Origin: Vulcanimicrobiota bacterium
GTDB taxonomy: Bacteria > Vulcanimicrobiota > Xenobia > Xenobiales > JADMJV01
NCBI GenBank assembly: GCA_017307785.1
Contig: JAFKGI010000010.1
Coordinates: 1-64,000, forward strand
Length of the DNA: 64,000 bases
Direction: 5' to 3'
Positions 8,139 through 17,048 of the stretch are shown here, piece after piece. Below the pieces are notes generated by a model. It did not search any database and had not been told where the DNA came from. It saw only the letters and a list, made by a program, of their open reading frames with translations. Position 1 is the stretch's first letter. Every line of letters begins with the position of its first letter. The position numbers and the translations under genes were made by a program.

Positions 8139-8453
8139 TTACTTGCCGACCTTCTCTTTGGGAGGGGCGATCGGAAGAACGTCGTCCAGATCGCGGTGCG
8201 GGCGAGGAATGACGTGCACGGCGATCAACTCGCCGACTTTGCGAGCAGCGGCTGCACCAGCGTCGGTGGCGGCGCGCACGGCGGCCACGTCACCACGAAC
8301 CAGAGCCGTTACATAGCCGGCACCGATCTTTTCATAGCCGATCAACTTGACGTTGGCCGCCTTGACCATGGCATCCGAGGCTTCGACCATGGCCACCAGG
8401 CCCTTGGTCTCAATCATTCCGAGAGCTTCGTAGGTTGTCACCTTTAAGTCCAC
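8139..8453 (-). CDS. BMC hexameric shell protein (BMC-H, PduA/EutM-like)
   Basis: A single BMC domain of about 100 residues with [38 protein letters not shown] and AVHVIPRPH, nearly the PduA/PduJ/EutM consensus. These hexamers tile the shell facets and their pore passes small metabolites. The short tail [12 protein letters not shown] is slightly longer than in PduA. Two GTG starts compete. GTG 8453 has AGGA only three bases upstream. GTG 8441 gives MTTYEALGM, closer to the family, with AGGTGG at a better distance. This is the first shell gene of the operon, 73 bases after era. Confidence 0.97.
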   Translation of the reverse strand: MDLKVTTYEALGMIETKGLVAMVEASDAMVKAANVKLIGYEKIGAGYVTALVRGDVAAVRAATDAGAAAARKVGELIAVHVIPRPHRDLDDVLPIAPPKEKVGK

Positions 8454-8476
8454 CTTTCCTATTCAAAAGAACCTTT

Positions 8477-8491
8477 CCCCGAAAAGCGGGG
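8477..8491 (-). other. Stem-loop between era and the BMC operon
   Basis: The segment contains CCCCG-AAAAG-CGGGG, a perfect five-base stem in the 73-base space between era and the first shell gene. No U-run follows it on the minus-strand transcript, so it is not a convincing terminator. It could stabilise the mRNA end or form part of the leader of the shell gene. Confidence 0.35.
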
Positions 8492-8526
8492 CAGGCTCGG
8501 TTCGCTCCCCCTTCTAGCGGTTCCTT

Positions 8527-9420
8527 TTACTCATAACCAAGGGCGCGCAGCCAGTCAGGACGGTCTCGCCAGCCTTCCTTGACCTTAACCCAGAGCTCCA
8601 GGAAGACTCGGCCGCCCAGCTCTTTTTCCAACAACGGGCGTACCAGCGAACCGAGCTTCTTGAGCATCTCGCCCTTCTTGCCGATCAGAATTCGCCTCTG
8701 ACTGTCGCGCTCGACGTAAAGGATGGCGCGAATCAAGGTCACGTCAGGATTGTCGCCGGGCTTCATGTCCTCGACCTGAACGGCCACGGAGTGAGGCAAC
8801 TCCTGGCGCGTGTTGAGCAAAACCTGCTCGCGAATCAACTCCTCGACCCGGGTGCGAGCATCCAGGTCGTGGATGCTCTCGGGCGGAAAGAACGGCACCC
8901 CTTCGGGCAAAATCTCCAGAATTCGAGTGCGAATCTTGTCTAGATTGGTGCCCTTCTGGGCCGACACCGGCAGAATGTCGCCAAAGTCGCCCAGCTCGGA
9001 GTAGGCTTGCAGGTAGGGCAGAACCTTCTCGGCCGTATCATGAACATCCACCTTATTCGCGACCAGCACTTTGGGACAGGTGGCCTTGGCAAAAATCTCG
9101 GCGGCCTCCCGGTCTTCCTTGGTGGGATAATGGGTGGTATCCACCACGAAGACCACCATATCGGCCTCCATCCCCTCGTTGGTCGCCATGTCGCGCAACT
9201 TGCGACCCAGCAGAGTATGGGAACTCCCCAGGCCCGGCGTGTCCACCAGCACCACCTGGAAGTCCTCGCCATGCATCACGCCCAGTATTCGCCGCCGCGT
9301 GGTTTCAGGCTTCGAGGAGATGATGCTGATCGACTTGCCCACCAACGCGTTCACCAGCGTGGACTTGCCCACATTGGGCTTGCCCACCAGGGCCACGAAA
9401 CCGCTTCGAAATTTACTCAC
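8527..9420 (-). CDS. era: GTPase Era
   Basis: A 297-residue Ras-like GTPase plus KH domain. The G1 motif is GKPNVGKST (13-21), followed by the switch region SSKPETTRRRILG, DTPG (G3), NKVD (G4) and SAQKG (G5). The C-terminal KH domain has the loop ILIGKKGEMLKKLG. Era binds the 3' end of 16S rRNA and acts in 30S ribosome maturation. The start is GTG 9420, with AAGGA upstream. It diverges from glutamine synthetase across 68 bases and is followed on the same strand by the microcompartment operon, then recO. Confidence 0.96.
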   Translation of the reverse strand: MSKFRSGFVALVGKPNVGKSTLVNALVGKSISIISSKPETTRRRILGVMHGEDFQVVLVDTPGLGSSHTLLGRKLRDMATNEGMEADMVVFVVDTTHYPTKEDREAAEIFAKATCPKVLVANKVDVHDTAEKVLPYLQAYSELGDFGDILPVSAQKGTNLDKIRTRILEILPEGVPFFPPESIHDLDARTRVEELIREQVLLNTRQELPHSVAVQVEDMKPGDNPDVTLIRAILYVERDSQRRILIGKKGEMLKKLGSLVRPLLEKELGGRVFLELWVKVKEGWRDRPDWLRALGYE

Positions 9421-9452
9421 AAGAACAAGTTCCTTCTAAATAAGTCTAACCA

Positions 9453-9481
9453 TTGCCAGAATAATACTAATTTGTTAAAGT
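9453..9481 (+). promoter_or_regulatory. Candidate sigma70-type promoter of glutamine synthetase
   Basis: TTGCCA (9453-9458), a 17-base spacer and TAAAGT (9476-9481) fit a vegetative promoter with four or five matches per box. Transcription would start near 9488-9489, where the first ATG of the gene lies, so the mRNA could be leaderless. AT-rich sequence elsewhere in this divergent gap allows other choices. Confidence 0.4.
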
Positions 9482-9488
9482 GTCGGCC

Positions 9489-10955
9489 ATGATCAAGAGC
9501 ACTTCTAAACCTACCACATCCCCTATCGTCCTCAAGGACTTTCTGGAGATCCCCTACGACCAGCTCGAGGAAATGAACCTCGAGGCCAAGCAGAAGCAGC
9601 AAGCTCGCAAGAGCGATAAAGAGCTCGAGACGTTCTATCTCAAGTATCTGGCCGATGAGAAACGCATCAAGGCGGTCTCGGTTTGCTTCTCCGACTTGGA
9701 AGGTCGCTTCCACATGTTGGACTACGACAAGAAGTTCCTGCTCAAATCCCACGACAACCTGACTTTTGACGGTTCGTCCATCCGTGGCTTCTCGGTCGTC
9801 AGCGAATCCGACCTGCGTCTGGCCATCGACTGGGGCTCCTTCCGCTGGCTCCCCTCCGACGTTTTTGGACCCGGCAAAGTCATCGTTTTCGGCCTGATCA
9901 AAGACGCCGAAGGCAAAAGCTACAAGTCCGACATGCGCGGCGTCCTCAAAGACTACTCCGAAGAACTCTATAAAAAGGGCATGGAAGCCAACGTTGCTGT
10001 CGAGTGTGAAGGCTTCGTCTTCGACGGCCTCAACTCCGAACAGACCTTCAACACCCGCCACCCCTTCAAGCTGGTTTCCAGCGGCGGTTACTACAACTCG
10101 CTGCCCAATGACCCGCTGAAGCTCTTTATCGACCGCCTGGCGGAAGCTCAACGAGCCATGGCCTTCGAGAACGAGAAGGACCACCCCGAAGTTGCTCCTT
10201 CGCAGTTCGAGCTCAACTACAGCTATGCCGAGGCTTTGCTTGCCGCCGACCAACTGCAGCTCTACAAGCTGGTGGCTCGTCAGGTCGCCGCCAATATGGG
10301 CTACACCGCCAGCTTCCTGCCCAAGCCCATCGCCGGCATCAACGGCAGCGGCATGCACACCAACATCTCGATCAGCAAGCGCGGCAAGAACTCGTTCTAC
10401 GACGCCAACGGCGAGGAAAAGATCAGCAAGTTCGCCTGGGAATTCATCGACCGCATTCTCAACAGCGCCAACGATCTGTGCCTGATCCTCAATCCGTCGG
10501 TCAACGCCTATAGACGTTTGGACCCACACTTCGAGGCTCCGAACCAGATCAAGAGCTCCCCGGTGGACCGCACCTCGATGGTGCGCATTCCGCTGGGCAA
10601 CGAGAAGTCGGCCCGTATCGAAGTGCGCACGGTCGCTCCGGACGCCAACCCCTATCTGACCTTCTACGCGCTGCTGCGCACCGGCCTCGAAGGACCGATG
10701 ACCGAAACCATCACCTCCGAGAACCGTCGCACCCGCACCAAATACCTACCCGGCAACATCTATGACGCCATCCGCCTGTTCAAGGCCAGCAGCTTCATGG
10801 AAGAAGTGCTGGGCAGCGACAACAAAGACAAGTACGTGGAGCGCAAAGTCGCCGCCGCCGAACGCTCGCCCAAAGAACTGGGCAATCAGGTCAAGACCGG
10901 CGAGATCATCTACCATCACGAAGTCACCAACCAGCACATCTGGGGCAACTTCTAG
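9489..10955 (+). CDS. glnA: Glutamine synthetase (GlnA family)
   Basis: The 488-residue enzyme makes glutamine from glutamate, ammonia and ATP. Family motifs in order are TFDGSSIRGF, the ammonia/metal region EVAPSQFELNYSYAEAL, NGSGMHTNISIS, LNPSVNAYRRLDP and IEVRTVAPDANPYLTFYALL. The order is that of type I GlnA, with divergent wording (for example MHTN rather than MHCHQ). The N-terminus has a Lys/Gln-rich charged extension of about 45 residues. I do not see a clear adenylylation-site motif. GTG 9480 is in frame; I prefer ATG 9489 because no Shine-Dalgarno precedes either and the candidate promoter would start transcription at about that ATG. A hairpin terminator follows the stop. Confidence 0.93.
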   Translation: MIKSTSKPTTSPIVLKDFLEIPYDQLEEMNLEAKQKQQARKSDKELETFYLKYLADEKRIKAVSVCFSDLEGRFHMLDYDKKFLLKSHDNLTFDGSSIRGFSVVSESDLRLAIDWGSFRWLPSDVFGPGKVIVFGLIKDAEGKSYKSDMRGVLKDYSEELYKKGMEANVAVECEGFVFDGLNSEQTFNTRHPFKLVSSGGYYNSLPNDPLKLFIDRLAEAQRAMAFENEKDHPEVAPSQFELNYSYAEALLAADQLQLYKLVARQVAANMGYTASFLPKPIAGINGSGMHTNISISKRGKNSFYDANGEEKISKFAWEFIDRILNSANDLCLILNPSVNAYRRLDPHFEAPNQIKSSPVDRTSMVRIPLGNEKSARIEVRTVAPDANPYLTFYALLRTGLEGPMTETITSENRRTRTKYLPGNIYDAIRLFKASSFMEEVLGSDNKDKYVERKVAAAERSPKELGNQVKTGEIIYHHEVTNQHIWGNF

Positions 10956-10985
10956 GGAGAGAGGGAGAGGCTCTTTCTCCGGCGA

Positions 10986-11016
10986 GGGTCGGCCCGATGG
11001 GCCGGCCCTTTTGTTT
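10986..11016 (+). terminator. Rho-independent terminator after glutamine synthetase
   Basis: Arms 10986-10995 (GGGTCGGCCC) and 10999-11008 (GGGCCGGCCC) pair over ten bases with one G-U pair around a three-base loop, followed by TTTTGTTT. It lies 31 bases past the stop codon. Confidence 0.85.
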
Positions 11017-11043
11017 AGGCGAAAGCCCTCGCCACCTCTCCCC

Positions 11044-11997
11044 TTATTCTCCCTCTCTCCTACGGTAATACTCCAGAAAGCCGTCGTCGTGGAGGTAGCT
11101 GGCGGCGCCTTCTTTGGGCAGGGTGCCGCCGGGGCTCCAATTGCCATACATGGGGTTGGGCAGAATAAAGTATTGGCGGCCGAAGCGCTCACGTTCGTCG
11201 GCAACCGCCTGATAGCGAGCCTGCAGCACTTTCTCCGGGGACGCCCCCGCTTCCGGTACGAAGGAGAGGAAATCGCCCAGGTCGTCACCGATAAAGGCGA
11301 CCGGACGGTAGTCCAGACTGACCTGCACGCGGCGACGCTCCTTACGGCTCTGAGCCTTGAGAAGAGCCTGACCCTCAACCGAACTCTCGGCAATCCCGAG
11401 GCGCGACATCAGGGCACGCGCCTGCCTGGCATCCTCTTCGGGTCCGTCGTCCAGCAGAAGCCGCTTGTCGATATCCTTGGTGTTCAAACCCAGTTGATTG
11501 AGCACTTTGACAGCCTGGGCACGAGTCGGCGTGGTGCGATTCGAGATAAAGAAGACCGTGTAACCGAGACGCTCAGCCTCGGCGATAAACTCGACGGCTC
11601 CCGGTATCGATCGGCACGCTTCCGGATGGTCGGCCTGATACTCCAGGAACGCGTTCCAGGTCTCGAGCTCAAAGTCACGTTTCATTTCATACAAAAAGGT
11701 GCGATAGACGGACATATCGATGACCGTGTCATCCAGATCCATAATCACGGCCAGGGGCCGCTGCTGCACGTTGGTCGTCTCCACCAGACGGCCCTGAGAA
11801 TCGCGTCGCCCCTCCAAACTCGCTCGCTCCCGGAGCGACCGTGTGGCCCAACCGTAGGTCTGCAGGCAGTGAGCCCGATAATCGGCCGAGGTCTGGACCC
11901 ACAGCTTGTCGTAAACGCCGGCGGAATCCAAAGGAGCGGGCTGTGCAGCGGCGGCCAGGGAGACGGCCGCCCAGAAACAAAAGATGGTCTTACGCAT
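11044..11997 (-). CDS. Secreted HAD acid phosphatase, 5'-nucleotidase e(P4)-like
   Basis: A 317-residue HAD-superfamily phosphatase. The N-terminal signal peptide (about 1-19, ending AAAAQ) has no lipobox, unlike Haemophilus e(P4). Motif I is MDLDDTVIDMS, motif II is FFISNRTT, and the late acidic motif is IGDDLGDF. The sequence FILPNPMYGNWSPGG is characteristic of the e(P4)/class C acid phosphatase group, which dephosphorylates nucleotides outside the cytoplasm. A charged insertion around residues 195-230 is longer than I expect. It is followed by glutamine synthetase in the opposite direction. Confidence 0.88.
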   Translation of the reverse strand: MRKTIFCFWAAVSLAAAAQPAPLDSAGVYDKLWVQTSADYRAHCLQTYGWATRSLRERASLEGRRDSQGRLVETTNVQQRPLAVIMDLDDTVIDMSVYRTFLYEMKRDFELETWNAFLEYQADHPEACRSIPGAVEFIAEAERLGYTVFFISNRTTPTRAQAVKVLNQLGLNTKDIDKRLLLDDGPEEDARQARALMSRLGIAESSVEGQALLKAQSRKERRRVQVSLDYRPVAFIGDDLGDFLSFVPEAGASPEKVLQARYQAVADERERFGRQYFILPNPMYGNWSPGGTLPKEGAASYLHDDGFLEYYRRREGE

Positions 11998-12015
11998 GGG
12001 TCCCGGGGTTCGCCC

Positions 12016-13779
12016 CTATTCGATCGAAGTCCCGTCGGTGGTTGGAGTGGGAGCCGGACTTGGACTCGGCGAGGGGGAGGGCACAGGCAATGCCGGTCCC
12101 GCCGGAACCGCCACGCTGACGCTCAGCCCTCCGTCCCCGGTGACGGTCAAAGTCCTACCGGGACTTCCTGGCACTTGCAGCACCTCGAAGGTAGTCTGAC
12201 CGTTGGCGCCGGTCATTTGCGACTTATCCAACAGAGTCAGAGAGACGTTCCTCACACCGTTCTGCCAGCGGTCCACCGCCTGCACGGTCAGAGAGTATTT
12301 GCCGGGCATCGAAGCGACCGGCTGGAGCAAAGTCCAGAGGCGCCCCGCGGGACCTGCCGCCAATTTTGTCTCCGCCTGCCCTCGAGCCGCCGCGCAATCA
12401 GCGAACACCTTGGCATTTCCCGGGCTAGCCAGCGAAAACCCCTCCACCGCGGCGGTTCCATTGACCGTGTTGGCGACCGCTTTACTTAAGCCCAGCCGCT
12501 CGGCGTAGAATCGGACCGGCACTCCGTCTGCCGCCGGTCGTCCCTGGGCATCCGTCACTCTGGCCTCCAACTTCAGTCGGCTTGAGCCATCCGCGGGCAA
12601 CTCACTGTCACTACACGTCAACTGCACCCGGTAGGGATATCCCTGAGCGCGGGGATCCCTTACCAGCAAAGTGGTAGCCACCGCCTTCTCGAGACGGGGA
12701 GAGCCTGGCCCGGTCGAGACCACCTGGTCGGCCACAGCCATCACGGTGCTGGCACCGCCATCCAGGTTCATCGCCTCGCTTCCACCGCGACGCAACAATT
12801 CCCCGGCCACCTCCTCCAACCTCAGGCCCTGGAGGTGATTGTCATTGTAACCGGAGGCGGTTGCGATCAGCACCTTTCCGTCCTTCGTAGTGCCGACAGC
12901 GGTACGGGCGGTCACCCGAGTGATATCGTTTCCCTTGGGACCCAATTCTTCTTCATCCGTGGTCAGGGCAACCTGGCCGCGACGCAGCAAACGCGGACCT
13001 CCGCCCAAGGCCAACTCCACATCGCTCCAGGTCTCGCCCGAGCGAGAAGCGAGTTGCCCTTTCTGAGCCACCATCTGGTCAAAGGTGATGCTGTGGTCTT
13101 TCATCACACCCAGAGTGGTTCGCGGGGGCCTGCGGCCGACATGAGGACTGACCAACTTGCCGCCCCGATAGACAACCCCTAAAGGACCACCCGAATCAGC
13201 AAAGTAGCCCCCGTTAACTCCCGCCAGCGCACCCAGCCGGGCAATCATCTCGGTAGGCTTCTCCCGGCTATCGGTCCGCTCTTTGGCCAGGCCGATCTCG
13301 AGGCTGGCTCCGGCATCCGACGGGTCCACCAGCAACTGATTCCAGAGCAGGTAGCGCCCACCCTGAGCACGCTCCATGCGGGTCCAGACGACCGCCGGCG
13401 AAAGGCGAATTCGGTCTTCCCAACTGTAGTCCAGGGCAATCTCGACGCCGCTGCCGGTCACCTTCAGCTGAGTCGCGGGAATCCGATAGTTCAAGCCAAT
13501 TTCGCAAGCCACGTGCGAAAGGTCCAGCTGACGCCAACGAATATCATTGATTCCAGGCACACTGGGAGCACCCGGTGTGCCACCTCGAGCCTGGACTCCG
13601 GCAAATTCGATGACCAGCTTCTCCGGGAGGCGCCTGAAATAGACGCTGGACGGCTTCTGAGAGGTCACCATCTTGATACCGGAGGCTGTCCGTTGCCAGG
13701 TCGGAAAAATAAAGCCAGACGGCTCGTCAGCAACAGCCAGAGTGGTGAGACTCAGCAAGAAGAAAACAGAGGATCGCAT
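12016..13779 (-). CDS. Secreted phosphodiester glycosidase (NAGPA-like) with Ig-like domain
   Basis: A 587-residue secreted protein. After a signal peptide (MRSSVFFLLSLTTLAVA) comes a beta-rich AMIN-like segment (about 25-120). A NAGPA domain follows, with AGVNGGYFADSGGPLGVV, TARTAVGTTKDGKVL and the hallmark MNLDGGASTVM. Then come an invasin-like Ig domain (RVQLTCSDSELPADGSS onward), a carboxypeptidase-regulatory-like beta domain and a Ser/Pro tail. The family removes terminal alpha-GlcNAc from phosphodiesters, and bacterial members act on exopolysaccharide or wall polymers; the substrate here is unknown. A longer frame to 13830 is open, but ATG 13779 opens directly on the signal peptide. Confidence 0.83.
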   Translation of the reverse strand: MRSSVFFLLSLTTLAVADEPSGFIFPTWQRTASGIKMVTSQKPSSVYFRRLPEKLVIEFAGVQARGGTPGAPSVPGINDIRWRQLDLSHVACEIGLNYRIPATQLKVTGSGVEIALDYSWEDRIRLSPAVVWTRMERAQGGRYLLWNQLLVDPSDAGASLEIGLAKERTDSREKPTEMIARLGALAGVNGGYFADSGGPLGVVYRGGKLVSPHVGRRPPRTTLGVMKDHSITFDQMVAQKGQLASRSGETWSDVELALGGGPRLLRRGQVALTTDEEELGPKGNDITRVTARTAVGTTKDGKVLIATASGYNDNHLQGLRLEEVAGELLRRGGSEAMNLDGGASTVMAVADQVVSTGPGSPRLEKAVATTLLVRDPRAQGYPYRVQLTCSDSELPADGSSRLKLEARVTDAQGRPAADGVPVRFYAERLGLSKAVANTVNGTAAVEGFSLASPGNAKVFADCAAARGQAETKLAAGPAGRLWTLLQPVASMPGKYSLTVQAVDRWQNGVRNVSLTLLDKSQMTGANGQTTFEVLQVPGSPGRTLTVTGDGGLSVSVAVPAGPALPVPSPSPSPSPAPTPTTDGTSIE

Positions 13780-13830
13780 GGCTTGATTTTCTTTCACCCT
13801 GGGCCTGCCTCCTGGTGGCCCCAGGCCCAC

Positions 13831-13861
13831 AAAAAAAGCCCGGCCGAAGCCGGGCTTTTTT
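13831..13861. terminator. Bidirectional rho-independent terminator
   Basis: AAAAAAA, stem GCCCGGC (13838-13844), loop CGAA, stem GCCGGGC (13849-13855), then TTTTTT. It is symmetrical, and on the minus strand it ends the beta-propeller lipoprotein transcript 17 bases after that stop. Confidence 0.9.
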
Positions 13862-13877
13862 CGGACTGGGGGCGACC

Positions 13878-15335
13878 CTAGCGGACGTCCAGAACCTGGC
13901 CTTGACCAGCGGTTCCGAAAGCACCCTGGGTGTATTTCACGTTCGGCCGGATGACCGGGCTGGCAGACGTGTCTCCCTGATCAAACAGGGTATCCAGAGG
14001 AGACTGCTTGCCGGAGTCGAGGATCAGATGACGGAAAATGGCGGCATCGGAAGCCCGGAAGGTAACCTGACGCAGAGTGCTGGTCAAAGCGGTGGGAGGA
14101 CCTTCCGTGAAGAATCCGGTGAGCACCGTGCCCGTGGAATCTTCGTTGAAGAGACTGATACCGCGCAACGCGCTCAGACCAGAGGTGGAGCCCGAAGTCG
14201 AGTTCTGCAGCACCACCTGACTGGTGATAGCCGGAGTCGTTCCGCCCGTGATGACTCGGATGGCTCCGCCCGTGGACGAAGGATTGATCTGGTCGGCGAC
14301 GGCGTTGAGACCCTCGGTGATAACCACGTTGCTGAAGCCGTCCACTGCGAGGTCGTACGGATTGGAGTAAGCAGTCTGTCCGGTAGCCGGAAGAATCTGC
14401 TGAACGCCCGTTCCCGTCAGGCCCGTACCAGAGGCGAAGGTGGAGAGATCGATTCGCGTAACGCTACCATTGGTTCCGCCGACGCCTGCGGCGTTCTCCG
14501 CCACATACAGAAAGTGGTGACCATTGGCCGTGTCGGTGACCAGCGAAGAGCAGAAGCTCACCGAGGCGATGTAGGGGCGCACCACCGTGGGGGGAGTCGT
14601 GCTGAGGTCGATACGGGTGACCTGACCGTTGCCGACGCCGGTGGCTCCAAACTCGGCCACATACAGGAAGTTGCCGTCTTTGGCAATGTCGACGGGACGA
14701 TTCAGGCCGATGGCGATCTGGTCTCCAGTGCACTGACCGGTGGTGGTATTGATGCCGGTGTAGCGGATGATACGTCCGGTAGCACCTGAGGTGGCGCCTT
14801 CGGTCACGTAGATCGTGCTACCATCCACCAGCAGACCGAATGGATTGGTCAGCGACTGCGGGCTGGCCGTTCCCACGTTGGGAGCGAGCAGAATGTTGCT
14901 GGTGCCGGGAGTGGCTTCCGGGTTGCGCGGCAGGATAGAAACCCGGCCTAGAGTACCGGCGCCGAAGCCCTGCACGACAACGGGTCGCACGCCCCCGCCG
15001 AAATTACCAAAACCAAGACGAGTTGCCGCCACGTTGGCGCCGGCTCCACCGCCGCCACCCGTGATCGTCGCTAACATGTTGGAAATCGTCAGGCCGGTGA
15101 CGGTCGTCGAAGGAAAGGCCGAATTGACCGTAGCCGTGCCGGTAACGCCGCCGGTGATGGAACCGCCGGTGCCGGCGGTGCCCGCCGCGGCGGCACCCGA
15201 GAGACTGGGCGCCCCCCCTCCGGTGGACTTGTCTCCGAAGCCCGTATTCTCACCTCTGGTGCCGCAGCCAACCAGATAGCCCATGGTCAAAACCATACCG
15301 GCTGCTAGAGTGAATCTTTTAAAATTACTGGACAT
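13878..15335 (-). CDS. Lipoprotein with beta-propeller (NHL/ScyD-like) repeats
   Basis: A 485-residue lipoprotein: the signal peptide ends in the lipobox LVGC (Cys24). A long Gly/Thr/Ala-rich low-complexity segment (about 30-130) follows. The rest has recurring blade-like units such as NPFGLLVDGSTIYVTEG, RPVDIAKDGNFLYVAEFG and NPYDLAVDGFSNVVITEG, each followed by GxVTRIDLS. This is the pattern of NHL/ScyD-type beta-propellers, which bind ligands or partners at the cell surface; no enzyme active site is visible. GGAGG lies seven bases before the ATG. The gene is bounded downstream by a bidirectional terminator and is probably monocistronic. Confidence 0.75.
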   Translation of the reverse strand: MSSNFKRFTLAAGMVLTMGYLVGCGTRGENTGFGDKSTGGGAPSLSGAAAAGTAGTGGSITGGVTGTATVNSAFPSTTVTGLTISNMLATITGGGGGAGANVAATRLGFGNFGGGVRPVVVQGFGAGTLGRVSILPRNPEATPGTSNILLAPNVGTASPQSLTNPFGLLVDGSTIYVTEGATSGATGRIIRYTGINTTTGQCTGDQIAIGLNRPVDIAKDGNFLYVAEFGATGVGNGQVTRIDLSTTPPTVVRPYIASVSFCSSLVTDTANGHHFLYVAENAAGVGGTNGSVTRIDLSTFASGTGLTGTGVQQILPATGQTAYSNPYDLAVDGFSNVVITEGLNAVADQINPSSTGGAIRVITGGTTPAITSQVVLQNSTSGSTSGLSALRGISLFNEDSTGTVLTGFFTEGPPTALTSTLRQVTFRASDAAIFRHLILDSGKQSPLDTLFDQGDTSASPVIRPNVKYTQGAFGTAGQGQVLDVR

Positions 15336-15398
15336 GAAAATACCTCCTACGGAGTCCCGTGGCGGCCCGGTTTCGCTTCCTGGTGTAGGAGTCCTTTC

Positions 15399-16370
15399 CT
15401 AATTGGGCAAAACACTTCCGAGCACGCGAACCCAGTTACCACCGAGAATTTTCGCAATATCCGTATCGCTCCAACCGGCATCCAACATGCGCTGTACCAG
15501 GTGGCCCAGGTCTCGAGGGTCCTGCAGATCGGTGGGCAAAACGTCGACCCCGTCGAAATCCGAACCGATGGCGACCGCATCAATTCCCGCCACTTCGACC
15601 ATGTGCTCCAAATGGCGAAACACATCGTGACTGGTGCTGACTCCCTGAGTCACCAGAAATTTAGGAACAAAGGTCACCGCCACCAGACCACCGGTGTCGG
15701 CCAACGCTTTCATTTGAGCATCTTCAAGATTGCGCTCGCCCGGGACAAATTTCTGACAGCAACTGTGGCTATTGATGATCGGCCCCCGATAATGCGCCAG
15801 GGCATCGTCGAAGGCCCGCCTTCCCAGGTGAGCGGTATCGAGGAGAATTCCCAATTCACTCATTCGCTCCAGAAGCTCATGTCCGTGCTGGGAGAGACCC
15901 GCCACCGGGTTGGCCCCGCATCCCCCGGCCGCAGGGCTATTGTGGTTGTGAGTCAGACCGATGGCTCGCAGGCCCAGGCGATAAAAGACGTCAAGCAAAG
16001 CCAGGTTACCCAGCAAAGGATCGACCCCCTCCAACGACAGGAGCACTCCCTGGCCGCCGCGGTTGATCAACTCCGCCAATTGGGTTCGACTCTGAATCAG
16101 GCGCAGGCGCCCGGCGGAAGCCTCGACCGTCTGATGAACCTTTTCAAAGACCTCGAGCGCTACGGCGGTTCCGGCGGGCCCGACTTCTTCCAGACTGGTG
16201 TAGACCGCTTCGATCTGGAGATTCAGTCCGGCCTGGCGCATGCGGGGGAGACTGCAGTGCCAGCCGCCGCTACCGCGCAAAAAGTCGCCGCCCTTTTTAA
16301 CGATGTTACGAAACGTGTCGGCATGGCCGTCGCACACGAAGGCGCTGTGCAAAAGTTGAGAAGCATTCAT
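15399..16370 (-). CDS. Membrane dipeptidase family (peptidase M19)
   Basis: A 323-residue zinc dipeptidase of the renal dipeptidase fold. Metal ligands are seen in DGHAD (14-18), the bridging glutamate in LLSLEGVDP, then the histidine motifs IGLTHNHNSPAAGG and IINSHSCCQKF, and IGSDFDGVDVLP near the C-terminus. The family hydrolyses dipeptides, including some with D-residues. No signal peptide is present, so it is probably cytoplasmic. It stands between a secreted protease and a lipoprotein on the same strand, with gaps of about 27 and 63 bases. Confidence 0.9.
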   Translation of the reverse strand: MNASQLLHSAFVCDGHADTFRNIVKKGGDFLRGSGGWHCSLPRMRQAGLNLQIEAVYTSLEEVGPAGTAVALEVFEKVHQTVEASAGRLRLIQSRTQLAELINRGGQGVLLSLEGVDPLLGNLALLDVFYRLGLRAIGLTHNHNSPAAGGCGANPVAGLSQHGHELLERMSELGILLDTAHLGRRAFDDALAHYRGPIINSHSCCQKFVPGERNLEDAQMKALADTGGLVAVTFVPKFLVTQGVSTSHDVFRHLEHMVEVAGIDAVAIGSDFDGVDVLPTDLQDPRDLGHLVQRMLDAGWSDTDIAKILGGNWVRVLGSVLPN

Positions 16371-16397
16371 ATTTTGGCCCAGTTCTAAGGGTGGCGA

Positions 16398-17027
16398 CTA
16401 CATCCTGCGCACGTGCACGCGTGTAGCGAAAGTACAGCGCTGCGTGAACTCCTGCATGCTCATTTCCAGCCGGCTTTGTTTGGTGGGGTAGGGGTCGCGC
16501 AAGACCACCCCCTGGATATAGGGTTGGCCGTTGACCAATTTATAATACACCGCCGTCAGCACGTATGCGTGGCCGGTGTTACCGCTACCCTGGAGTCCCA
16601 CGATCAGTGGCCAGCGATACTCCAGGTCCTGAATCACCGAGGCGGGATCCAGGTTGCGGTTGTCAGCCTCTACGGCCGAGGTGCGGCCGCGGGAATCAGG
16701 AGCCCAGCCCTGGAGTGCGTAGAGAATCTCCTGGGGCCCGGCCGGCCGATCGACGGCTCCTCCAAAGACGCGACCCACGATATCTTCCTGCTTCACGTAG
16801 AGACCGTGATAATTGAGCACCATCTGGATACATGCCGCCCAACACCAGTTCTGCATTCGCTGACGTCCGGCGCCTTCGGCGGCGGCGAAGTGGACGAACT
16901 GCTCGCTGGGAACTCCCGCGACCCACATGTCGGTGCCGGGAATCTGACTTTTATCCGCTCGGGCCGGCGCCATACAGGCGGCCGTGAGGGCAAGGATGGT
17001 GGCGAACTTCCGCACAAAGCGCAGCAT
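16398..17027 (-). CDS. Secreted papain-like cysteine protease
   Basis: A 209-residue protein with a signal peptide (about 1-24, ending ARA-DK). The motif QNWCWAACIQMVLNYHG places the nucleophile at Cys62. GHAYVLTAVYY gives His153 and VVLRDPYP gives Asp178, so the Cys-His-Asp triad is complete. The WCWAAC motif is characteristic of the AvrRpt2-like/C39-like papain-fold group. The substrate is unknown; export suggests an envelope or extracellular target. It follows the 161-residue hypothetical gene by 21 bases in the same direction. Confidence 0.82.
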   Translation of the reverse strand: MLRFVRKFATILALTAACMAPARADKSQIPGTDMWVAGVPSEQFVHFAAAEGAGRQRMQNWCWAACIQMVLNYHGLYVKQEDIVGRVFGGAVDRPAGPQEILYALQGWAPDSRGRTSAVEADNRNLDPASVIQDLEYRWPLIVGLQGSGNTGHAYVLTAVYYKLVNGQPYIQGVVLRDPYPTKQSRLEMSMQEFTQRCTFATRVHVRRM

Positions 17028-17048
17028 CAGGGAACTCCTTCGAAATCG

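Noticed and set aside
8477..8491. Terminator separating era from the BMC operon
   Set aside because: The hairpin has only five pairs and no U-run on the minus-strand transcript.
9417..10529. Minus-strand frame opposite glutamine synthetase
   Set aside because: Val/Leu/Gly-rich shadow of a strongly coding plus-strand gene.
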